From: Clytia hemisphaerica
Lineage: Eukaryota > Cnidaria > Hydrozoa > Leptothecata > Clytiidae
Length of the DNA stretch: 64,000 nucleotides
Assembly (NCBI GenBank): GCA_902728285.1
Contig: CACVBU010000011.1
Location: forward strand, 620,001 to 684,000
Reading direction: 5' to 3'
Shown here: positions 36,801-46,700 of the stretch, in pieces
How positions within the stretch are numbered: position 1 is the first letter of the stretch
Layout: every line of letters starts with the position of its first letter
The notes under the pieces: model-generated
Told to the model about the DNA's origin: nothing
Databases searched by the model: none
The model's input: only the letters and a program-made list of their open reading frames with translations
Program-made: the position numbers and the translations under genes

Positions 36801-38676
36801 TTACAATACTTTGAAGTTTGATAATTCTCCGTAAAGGGCCACACTGTCTAATACTTCAATTTCTACTGTATGGATATAACCTCAGTTGTAATTGTCGATT
36901 TATTTAAATAGTCTGCGGTGGCAGATGGCAGAAATGTATGTGACGGAAATCTGGTAGAAATCGATCAAGTAGTGGAATCGGGAATCTAGGAACCTGCCAC
37001 TCCCTTCCCGACTGCGATCAACGCTGCAGAAATTTTAGATAAATTTCATTCTATTTTCTTTAGATTGTTAAAGCATTGGATGAAAATCTATTCAACAACG
37101 GATACAGAGGAATAGTAATTCTCGGTGCAGAAGGAAAACATACAAAGCCTTATTTCGACGAAATCGTTAAATCAAATAGTCCAAATCTAAACCGTATCTA
37201 CCTTACAATGGACTCAGTGAAAATGAGTATAGCTCGAGCTAAGTTAAATTATCCGAACTTCAAGAATATTCTTTACAACACTGGTCAGACTGCTTGTTCG
37301 CCTTTCCATAAATTGAAACAAGATCATTTGAATGCTATCAGAACTAACGTTGAAAATGGTATGTTTTGATTCTAATTTCTGTTTTCCCTGGTTTCTTTCT
37401 AAAACACTATTCTTTTTACGCTAAAAATAGGAGAAATTCTGCCTCGTCAAAAAGAAGAAAGGCCATGGGAAAGTGAAGGAATTTTACTGAAACTAATTTA
37501 AACACCAAAGACACTTCAAAGGTTTTATCTACTGCAATAAAAGCTTTTGACTGCATTGATGATTTTTACTTGTACATTCAATACAAGAGAAAATATGTCA
37601 TTAATGTTTCGACAAAAGGAATGAATACGTATGGGTGGTGCAGTAACGGTCGGGGTTGTGGATGGTGAAATTTGTTGTTCTTTTTGAAATTTGTCCTTCT
37701 TTTTTGATATTGTGAAGTAGGCACTTCTCACCCTCGGAAGAGTCAGATAACTTGATGGCTTCAATCGAATTGCAGTTAAGATGCCAGGAAATGAAACAAT
37801 AATAGCAAATACAAATGGGTCACTTTTAACGAATAACGTGGGGAATTCATTTTCTAGGAGTTTTCAGTGGTGCTTTCGCCTGGACTTACAATTTGAAGAG
37901 CTCGATGAAAAGAGTCCATCCATACTTTGATGGCATTATCACCAATATGCCTCCAAAACAGGCGCGCATGATCAATGAAGAAGGTTAGTAAAATCATTGG
38001 TGATTACATATGTTACACAGCATAGTTTTCAGCGTTTAATTGTAACCATATTCAAACCCAGCTGGCACACAACGTTGTTTCAACGTTAACCTAACGTTCA
38101 CAACGTCCATATAACGTTAGATGAACGTTAAAACAACGTTGTGTGCCAGGGGAATGTTTTTGAGCGGCAGACGGACAACGTTTTGATGTTATAAGTTTTT
38201 TTATAAGAACAAACTTTATAAAAGCAAGTTATCCGAATTTCTTAAGGAAATGAACAAAAATACTCTCAAAATGGTGAGAAGGTCAATAATATTTTCTCAA
38301 AGAGTTAAGCTCGGAGTTGAGAACATCTGAAAGTTTCAAAAATCTTGGATGTTCATAAAACAAACGTGTAATGCACTTTGTTTCTATCGTTGGGTGTTCC
38401 AATTGGAATATTATCAAATTTTGATCACACTGTCATAACTTTAAACCCTCTTTATTTCACGAATATAAGAAGGTGGCAAAGGGGAGGCAAACACTCAGAT
38501 GAACCAGTATCTATTTATTTTGTTGTTTTGTAGGTCGCAAATTGGCAGCAGTTGGATCTACTCTACCAGCATCAACTTCATCACAAGTTATTGGTGATGA
38601 TAATGATGAAATGTATCTCCTTGAAGAAGATCCTCAATATGTTCAAGACGAAGAAGAAGATGAAGATGATTTCTAA
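33835..38676 (+). CDS. Secreted sphingomyelinase D / phospholipase D-like enzyme
   Basis: Exons 33835-33886, 34669-34840, 35455-35579, 36331-36422, 37064-37358, 37858-37983 and 38534-38676 join in frame to 334 residues. Exon 1 encodes a typical signal peptide ending near VDC. Exon 2 has the family's active-site order: the first catalytic His (NIAHM), the metal-binding Glu and Asp (NAVEADL), then the second catalytic His with clustered cysteines (YHGAPCDC). This is the GDPD-like TIM barrel known from spider and tick dermonecrotic phospholipases and from non-venom animal, bacterial and fungal members. The enzymes cleave choline/ethanolamine head groups from sphingolipids or lysolipids. The tail is strikingly acidic (DEEEDEDDF) and lacks an obvious family C-terminal motif. 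No frameshift or stop is seen. Whether it is a venom protein cannot be told from sequence. Confidence 0.85.
34049..34248. mobile_element. MITE with GACCTTTTCATAAATTAC ends in intron 1 of the SMaseD-like gene
   Basis: About 65 bases at each end are inverted repeats (GACCTTTTCATAAATTAC, ACATCACTTGCCTCG, ACCATGGTGATT). A diverged relative is at 3335-3531. Confidence 0.7.
34868..35122. mobile_element. ACACCCCTGTC MITE family, well-preserved copy
   Basis: AACACCCCCTGTGTCACAG at the left and CTGCGAGACAGGAGTGTTT at the right are imperfect inverted repeats. The interior carries the family's CCCCACTGGAAAATTTGGC and GACTTTGATTTCATCCCCAC phrases. Confidence 0.7.
35598..35695. mobile_element. AACGTT palindromic MITE, copy 2
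   Basis: Family pattern of AACGTT words with imperfect ends (GCCAGCTTG...CAAATGGG), 18 bases downstream of the exon 3 donor of the SMaseD-like gene. Confidence 0.6.
35955..36236. mobile_element. ACACCCCTGTC MITE family, inverted copy
   Basis: TACACCCCCATCTCACAGCCCC at the left, ATAACACAGGGGTGTA at the right, and internal phrases in the orientation opposite to 34868-35122. Confidence 0.65.
36661..36758. mobile_element. AACGTT palindromic MITE, copy 3
   Basis: CCCAGCTGGCACACAACGTT at the left is mirrored at the right (AACGTCAAAACAACGT-type words, ending CGGATGGG). AACGTT/GACGTT words recur every 10-20 bases. Confidence 0.75.
38057..38151. mobile_element. AACGTT palindromic MITE, copy 4
   Basis: CCCAGCTGGCACACAACGTT at the left and AACGTTGTGTGCCAGGGG at the right, in the last intron of the SMaseD-like gene. 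Confidence 0.75.
38195..38372. mobile_element. TTATAAGAAC MITE family fragment
   Basis: TTTTTTTATAAGAACAAAC at the left and TGTTCATAAAACAAACGTG at the right, with family phrases (AAAATGGTGAGAA, TTCAAAAATCTTGG) between. Confidence 0.5.
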
Positions 38677-38690
38677 GGAAAGATTACTGG

Positions 38691-38783
38691 TTGGCACACA
38701 ACGTTGTTTTAACGTTCAAATAACGTTATTTGGACGTTATGAATGTCAAATGAACGTTGTTTTGACGTTTTTTGCCGGCTGGG
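38691..38783. mobile_element. AACGTT palindromic MITE, copy 5, with 7-bp flanking repeat
   Basis: It lies 15 bases after the stop codon of the SMaseD-like gene, so in its 3' UTR. TTACTGG occurs directly before the element and directly after it, a likely target-site duplication. The interior shows the same AACGTT array as the other copies. Confidence 0.7.
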
Positions 38784-40253
38784 TTACTGGTGGGATGAAA
38801 TAATGTAATTTAGAAAATATTTTATCAAACTTTACAAAAGAAGAATTTGGTGAATCCTTACTTGAGAAAACATTTGAAGTTTAACAATTTTTGTTTGTCT
38901 TAAAGAATTTAGACAAAGCGAGATCCACAATATGCAAAATTGTGAATAGGCTCAAATCTAGAATAGGAGAAATTAGGTAGTATCTTTTTTGTACCTTTGA
39001 GCAGCATACGAGACTTCAATATCGTGAAAGAAAATCATTTTCAGTATTTCGGAAGCTTAGAATAACACCAATGAAGATTCATAATTGAAAATCTAAAGGT
39101 CGATTGTTGGAGGTCACATCCACACATCCCGCCAACCCTAGTACCCTCAGGTCTTAAACCTATTCTTTTTAATGCTATAAAGCATATCTCAGTAATTAGA
39201 CTCTTTTTTCTTTATAAGAAAATTTAGAACATGCTAAGAATACCACCATCATAGAATTTAGGGGAACTGAACCTAAAGAATGCCATTTTAAGGGCAACTT
39301 CCCTATAAATTGCTAATTATTTTTCCGATCATATAATTATCCATAAAAAAGACTTGAAATTGAATAATTCTCGGAAAAGAAGGAAATATAAGCAATAGAA
39401 GAATTCTAATTGATTCTGTGCCAAAACACAATTTTCGTAATCAGTTTGTCGTGGTTTTTAATTAAGGTTTTCGATTGAATAGAAAACAGACGACATTTGA
39501 CAATAAAAGTACCAGTGATTAAGCTAATGAGTAATTCATTTCGCTTTGTAAACTCAAGTTTTTTGTGAGAACCAAGATTGATAAGGATAAGTTTGTTTCT
39601 TATGCGTGATTTAATAAAAAAAACTGTTAATTTGATTTGATAAGATATTCATATTAACACAATGTTTGTTGTGTGAAAAATCGATGGTTCATAGGAAAAC
39701 TTAGAATCAGTGAGAATCAACATGGATCAACGCAGCATGAGTGGCGTGTGGTGACGTAGCCAAATCGTAAGAGGAAATTTCTGAGAAATTCCAAGACTAG
39801 TATTAGTGTTTACATTATTTGATTGACAGTTTTATTATAAGGTTATAAGTAATAACCAACTAGTTTACTAGTCTAAGAAATTCCTGTATCGATGATCCAT
39901 TCTCTCATGAACTGATTCGACTGATTCTCTTCGCTTCTCTGTTTTCCCTTCACCAAACAAAGTTTACTGTGATTAATGTTCCGATTTCACAAAAATATTT
40001 TGTTCTTTTCAACTCATCTCACGTTTTGTTGATGAAATCTGAACAGTCATTTAATTGCTCTCATGCTTTTCAACATTTGAAGGGATCGAAACCTCCCCCA
40101 AGAAACAAAGGCAATTATTACTTTCGCTTGAACGCTTCACGTGCTTTCCAGCAAGAAGCAGTAAGAAAATATATACTAAAACAATAATTGTTTTTACAAA
40201 CAGTCATTATGATTATAAAGAATTAAATTTCATTACAATTTTTCATTTACTTA
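38784..40253. other. Intergenic DNA downstream of the SMaseD-like gene
   Basis: AT-rich. Contains a truncated ATTCTTATAA-family MITE (about 39200-39340) and several AATAAA words. No supported ORF. Confidence 0.4.
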
Positions 40254-40484
40254 GGGTGGTTTTTCACTGAGACTGTCTGGCGAAAATCGATTAGCTGAAA
40301 CAAAGAAAATTGATAGGAAAGCATTACTGACTTCCAAAACAGTTGTCAAAGCGTTTACAACCCTTTGAATTTGAAGAAAATTTTATTAAAAATCATCAAC
40401 TCGCATATCAAGGACATTTTCTGTGACAAGATTGCTCGTCTTTTGTATCAAATCAATACAGATGAAAGTTTGCTCTTCAACTCT

Positions 40485-41007
40485 GGCTGCGTTTAGACCA
40501 ACTGACATTTGTAATTGCTTGCAGTATTCTTTTGAATTCTATTGTTCCGCGCAATTGTTCGGTTTGTCAAATGCCTAATGATGCCAGCGTGTTGGCATTT
40601 CGTTGGCATTTGAAATGCCATTTTGAGCAAAGGAATCCCCTTTTCTGGCATTTCAAATCAAACAAAGGAACCAAAACAAAGAGAAAAAATGACATTTTTG
40701 ATTTTTTAAAGTATTTGCACGTTTTTTATTCAGTTCTTTCTATAGATTGTAAAATTTGCAAGATTTGCCATAGCCTAGCCCTACGGCAAAAAGTTTCAGT
40801 CTTAATGACCGCAGTTTTTGAGAAATTCCATGCTTTTCATTGTTTGATCTGTCAAAGTTGAACTTGAGGGAATCAACTTTTCAGTAATGACTCTAAAAAG
40901 ACGATTCATTAAATGCCATGACAGAAAATACAATGGAAAAGCTATTAAAATCGAATCCCTCGTGAGCAAATGCCAAATTACAAATACCAGTTGGTCTAAA
41001 CGCAGCC
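40485..41007. mobile_element. Nested MITE with 3-bp TCT target duplication (PIF/Harbinger-like)
   Basis: GGCTGCGTTTAGACCAACTG at the left is inverted at the right. TCT flanks both sides. The opposite arm of the host element keeps the uninterrupted sequence (CAACTCTATCGG), confirming the insertion point. A 109-codon ORF inside has no recognisable function. Confidence 0.8.
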
Positions 41008-41587
41008 TCTATCGGTAAAGAAAACACTTTTCCCATACGACCAATCTTTTACAAAAGAATCCCATTGCACATTCTGCTACTTTTATGGCAACCAATTTAT
41101 TTATGCTGCCTTTTTTCACTTAATTGGTCATTAAGCCAAGAGAGGTCTAGCCCTCTCTTGGAGAACAAAAGGTTTAATGACCAATTTTCGACGTTAAATC
41201 TGGAATGCTGATATGAAGTGATCAAAATCTGATGTTAAGCACGAATCTTCATTGTATATTTTTTACAACCTTTATGAAGAGGACCGTTGATAAGAACCAC
41301 TTATCTATCTAGCGTAGTGAAAAGCACCCTTAAAATTATCGTGAATTGTTTTTAGCAAAAGTTATTCATAAAAGATGTCTCGTGACAATAAATATGGGTG
41401 CTTTTTCACTACAGTAGATAGATAAGTTGGATAAGTTACATAAAAGTAGCAGAATGTGCAGTGGGATTCTTTTGTAAAAAATTGGTCATATGGGAAAAGT
41501 GTTTTCTTTCCCGATAGAGTTGAAGGGCAAACTTTCATATGTATTGATTTGATACAAAAGACGAGGAATTTTCATTAGAAGGCTGTA

Positions 41588-42563
41588 CAGGGTGTCCCTA
41601 ATAAAAGTATCGAGTTTGAACATGCGATTGAGTAAAAAAGTTTGTGTGTGTTATCGCTAAAATATAAGAACGTTCTCCATCACATAGGCTCATTACAAAA
41701 GGTAGTTACAAAGTATAAATTAATCAATAGCCCTTTTTACTATTCCCCTGTTGCATAAATGTACGTCTTTAAAAATCAAAATTAATAAATTTCTACCGCT
41801 GCCTAGTTTTACTTTTTTATTGTTCCATACATTCCATTTTTATTATTTTCATAGTTTTACATACGATTCTTTACAAACATGTTTTAATTGTTGCGTTTTT
41901 CTCATGATCGTAATTTCGTTGCATTTGTAAACAGGCAGAGTGGTCGTGTTCAGACCAAGGTTTAACGCAATTAGGCCTACATGTTTCTTTTGTATTCCTT
42001 TTGTATTTAACGGCACGCTTCTCATTAGTTAAACCAAAGTTTAAAAAGGAATCACCCTCTGGTTTAAAAAAAAGGTTTTTACGATTTCGTTACAGTTTTC
42101 TGAATAGACGAAATTAGAATTTGCGAGTGAAAAGCATGCTCCTTTTGTAAATGAAGAAAAAAGAACGTGACATTTATGACTTAGAGACGCTCGGAGCATC
42201 TCTAGCAGTAATGGCTTCGACGAACACGAATTAGTGTTTTGCAGAGGGATTCCTTGAAATCTTTTTTGTTTCAAAGTATCTCAAGAGAGAAGATGACATG
42301 ATTTCAAGTTAGGAAAGGAGATTCCTCGAGATCGCCAATCGATGATGACAAAAGAAAAGTGATTATAATTGAATTCCCATATCAACAAAGTACTACTTAA
42401 ACCTTAAACTTAAACTTTCAGGTCTGAACACGACCAGTATGTTTTTATTGTTACGTAATGACAAAGAAGAGGGAGAGCTTAAAATACAATTTTGTGAATA
42501 CACACTTAAAACTTTCTACTCAATCGCATGTTCAAACTCGATACTTTTATTAGGGACACCCTG
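41588..42563. mobile_element. Nested TA-flanked MITE (Tc1/mariner-like ends)
   Basis: CAGGGTGTCCCTAATAAAAG at the left continues as an inverted repeat of over 50 bases at the right. TA lies on each side (41586-41587, 42564-42565). It contains a further element at 41942-42435. Confidence 0.8.
41942..42435. mobile_element. MITE nested inside the TA-flanked MITE, AGT target duplication
   Basis: GGTCGTGTTCAGACC is inverted at the right end, and AGT occurs immediately outside both ends (41939-41941, 42436-42438). A 3-bp duplication and GG-start ends suggest the PIF/Harbinger type. Confidence 0.75.
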
Positions 42564-42734
42564 TAGTTCTAAATCCCTTGATATGCGAGTTGATGATTTT
42601 TAATAAAATTTTCTTCAAATTCAAAGGGTTGTTAATGCTTTGAAAACTGTTTTGGGAGTCAGTAATGCTTCCTATCAATTTTCTTTGTTTCAGCTAATCG
42701 ATTTTCGCCAGACAGTCTCAGTGAAAAGCCACCC

Positions 42735-43627
42735 ATTGCAAATTTAATGAAACACACACACAAGAACTTTCTTTCTATAGAAGTGGTACGACTCGATACC
42801 CTTTTTTTCCGGACACCCTGTTGATTCCTTGCTCTTACGTTGAACTACACGATTTTTACATTGAATGACAAAGCAAAATTTATCTAGACTGTTCCCAAAA
42901 GAAGTTAAATACGCCATAAATTAAAGAACAATTATCTATGATAAACCGAATCTTAGAACATGTTTTTTTAACTAACTGACTGATACGAGTTTAGGATGAT
43001 AACCCGATGATAAACTAACAAAAAAATACCCGCATGGCAATTAGCAGCTACAGTCAAAAGGGTGTAATTCAACGTCATGGAAATGCTAAATTGTAATTAG
43101 TACTAATTTCTTTCTACTACCATCTGAGTAAAAATTTAAATTGACGTATCCACTGATAAGGAAGATATCGTTTAAAAATAACACCTCCTTAGAAAGGCAA
43201 TTACGATTGTATTAGTCAATCTTTCAAAATATTCGTAAAAATAAATATGAAGAGTAAATAGGAAGGATTGTTTTTATTGGGCCAAAACTTCATATTTTTG
43301 TAAAAATCTTGACTGTGCTCAGTGCCAGATCTGAGCGGTTCAAAATTTATGTCAGGGATTTATTTCATTTCCTTTTAAAGATTATGGGTAATAGAAACAC
43401 TCATTAATCTTGAGCCCCGCCCCCCCCCCCCACCCAAATCTGCCTCTGTCCATTCAATTCTCTAATTTTCAGCCACATTATGACCGATCTGACATGTATG
43501 ATTTTATCTGATTATCAGATTTCGTTCGGAGATTAATTTAAGAAAGTCTCGCATTATAATTACAGAAAAAAACCGCGTGCTTTAATTATTAATCTTGATA
43601 AAATTGATAAATTACTTTCGATATGAG
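42735..43627. other. Intergenic DNA upstream of the Eph-like gene
   Basis: AT-rich with a short C-run near 43420. No gene or repeat could be supported. Confidence 0.35.
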
Positions 43628-43636
43628 TATATATAA
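43628..43636 (+). promoter_or_regulatory. Candidate TATA box of the Eph-like gene
   Basis: TATATATAA lies about 70 bases before the start codon at 43704, a reasonable distance for a short 5' UTR. Confidence 0.4.
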
Positions 43637-43703
43637 GGGTTAATAAAGACCCCATTCAAAAATTAGAATTTTTTTTGCTTTCTTTAAATTGATAGAACAG
43701 AAG

Positions 43704-46700
43704 ATGATTATGATCGGAGTATTTTATGCTGCCATTTTACTTTTGCCTCAAATTACACAAGCTATAGAAAGTAAGTTTTTATTTAGAATTTGCGAGGTTT
43801 GTCGATTTATCAATTCCAATGGCTAACTTAGGCTATTTGTTATATTTTAATCCGGGGGGGCTGTACTATGTATTCCCAAGGTGACGGGTATGCCCGAGCC
43901 AAAAATAGAAAATAGACTCTTTAAGAGACTGAATTTCGAAAAATTTCACTTATTTTATAACGTTTTCAGGTGAGGGGATCAATTTTTCGTAATTTTTAAA
44001 CCTTGAAAGAGATTAATTGCTAATTTTGAGCTAATTTATGGTTTTTGCGCCCCTTTTGAAAGACTTTAGAGTGTAAAGGGATGACCCTTGTCGCTCCCAC
44101 ATATCCGACACCCCTCCCAAGGATTTCAGTCAAACTTTTCATCAAGTTTTCATCGCCTTTCCGTATTTCTTTTTTAACTGATTTTAAATCGGGGCACCCA
44201 GGGGAAAAGTATATTACTTTTGGCGTGAACTACTAATATTCTCTTGGAATGTCTACACTCAGTGACAAAATACTTGGCACAAAAGGGAAATTCACCGTGG
44301 TGTTTTGAAACCATAATCGATTTGGAAGTGCTCTAAAGTAGGTTCGAAGGGTAGAACGCTAAACTTAAGACTTAGGACCTTAGAATCTGAGGATCCAAAA
44401 GTTCAAAAATGGTCCAGTAGGGCTTGAAATATAGCCTAGGAACCAAAAATTCCCTCCCAGATCGAAATAATCGATGAAATCAAGTTGAAGGCCTGAAATT
44501 ATTATGGCACTGATTGTAGATAGTCCTTCCCTCTAACATTTCCATTGTAGGTTTTCACTTTCCACGATATGATATGTTCTTTTCTGCTTAAATTTTTCAC
44601 ATTTAATGGATTCTTTTCATGGCTTTAGGTGTTCTCTACGATTCAGATGTTGAGGGGTTTCTAAACTGGACCATTTCTTACAGTGATGTTTCATCACCGG
44701 TAAGAATAATACATGCTGTAAGATAGCACTTATATCTACTCTCGGGTACGTAATAGCCGGGGGAGGTTGGAATAAGCTCTGGGGAGGGGGGGGGGTGGAA
44801 AAAATCTCAGGTCTTAATAAGCGAGGTGTTGGAATATAAACGTCCGGAGTGGAAAACATTTGAAAAGAAGGCTAATACAGCAGAATTAGGGCAAAAGAGG
44901 CAACTTTCAAAGATATTTTCCCAAAAATTAATAAGCGGGGTGGGGGGTTGGAATAAGAATGTTCTGGGTGGAAAATTTTTGTTAGTGGGGGGGACGCTTA
45001 TTAGATACCCGAGAGTAAATCATTCGTCAGGAATTTCTTGACCAGTGTGGAGATTATGTAAAAAGATTCAATGAACGGAAAAATATAAGTATAAATGTCT
45101 GTTCAATTTAAGTGTACATTAATCTTTGTTTTTCTTGCCTTCTTTCACCCTTGAAAAGATAATTCAGAGGAATTTAATTTTTAAGAAAAATAATTCAAAT
45201 GTTATTCTTACTTTAGATGAATTACGAGATCATTTCAAACCTTGACCCAAAAAGAATTATCATTAAAACACACGAGGTTCCAAAAAACTTCCATTTTGTA
45301 GATATTAAATCACCTTACGGTATCAATATTAAACCAGCTCAGAGAATCATTATCGAGGTAAGTTGAAGTGGCCGCTCAAGAAGAAAAAAGTGTTAAGATT
45401 CTCTTAAAATATCCTGATTTTATGACGTCAGTATTTTCACATGTTTTTTTAATTTATTTCACCCTGTAACTAAAACCCCTTAAGCAAATATTTTGCACCA
45501 GTGAATTTTTATTTCCCCACCTTTAGATTTTAAAATCCCCTGTGGGACAGAAAAAAAAAGATTTTGATATAATTTCTGCTGTTTTACTTGATTTTCAGAC
45601 CAATTTAACAGTTGATGGTTCATCATCATCAATATACAACTCGTATGTATTCAGACTTGCATTAGGTTTCACTGCAGAGACCATCCATATACCATTCAAA
45701 TATCGGATTTATGATAGGAATTATAGAATAAAAAAAAGAGTGATGACATTCCCGGTCAGATACAAAAATCCAGGAGCAGGAATTCTATCGGAATATATGG
45801 GAACTTCATATTTCCGTGAGTAATTATATTTTAAGTTAAGCATAGAAATACTAACAAAATTTGCGAAAACAAATTTTTTGAAATTTTTTGAACAAAACTA
45901 AAATAATGTAATGGACACGGTACTCGACGGTACCCGTCGCCCGCAAACACCGGTTAAGGGCTCTGACCATAGTCAAAAGATCGAAAGATCGGTTATGAGA
46001 TTTAAAGATAAAACTTTTGAGTTCCTTTACACTTTTAACAAAAAACTGTCTTTATAAGATGTTTGTGAATTTATTCTATATTAAGAGTAATTAGCAATTT
46101 AATTACAAATATGACGTTATGAACCTTAAAAAGACGTTAATAGAATGTTATACTACCCTCTTTTACAAAAAGTGCCTAGTTTTATACTTTTAATGGGTAA
46201 TTATAACCTTTTTGTTTCAAATTTTTTTTTAATTATCTAAAACTTTCTGATAATATTTTCTAAATTGATGTATCCAAAGTTATGACTCTTTTTGTACGAA
46301 AAATTGGGATAAAGAATTGGTCAAAAGCCACTATTGTAAAGATTTTGAGACAGAGAAGCTTTTAAAGATACACCATCTAGCGCAAAAAAATTTTCAAAAT
46401 GGTTTCTCTTCGTCGAAAATAATGTCCTCAAAGTTAAAATACTTGTCTTCACAAATGCCTCCATTTTCATCTTCATCAAAATTTTTCAATGCAAATTTTG
46501 AATTTTAAGATTCGGGAATAGTTGGCCTACTCTTAGGTTCCAAATAAACCCCCCCCACCCCCACTTGTTAATTTTTAAGAATGTTTTCAGCTGTCAAAGA
46601 GAAGTCCCCTTATTTTGCTCTAAATAGCCTGATTTCAGCCTATATTTACTTTATTTTTGGGTTTTCAGAAGTACAATTTAGGTACAATTTAAGTACAATT

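Larger units (their letters stand above)
40254..42734. mobile_element. Large foldback element carrying several nested MITEs
   Basis: GGGTGGTTTTTCACTGAGAC at the left is inverted to CCACCC at 42734, and the arm match continues (GTCTGGCGAAAATCGATTAG and beyond). With the insertions removed, the arms extend through about 41100 on the left and from about 41430 on the right. Insertions: 40485-41007 in the left arm and 41588-42563 in the right arm, the latter containing 41942-42435. A small extra hairpin sits in the loop at about 41295-41440. No transposase ORF is seen. Confidence 0.8.

Noticed and set aside
40532..40861. 109-codon ORF with several CxxC-like pairs
   Set aside because: It lies wholly inside the TCT-flanked MITE 40485-41007 and its cysteines come from repeated GGCATTTG-type words. 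No zinc-finger spacing that I recognise.
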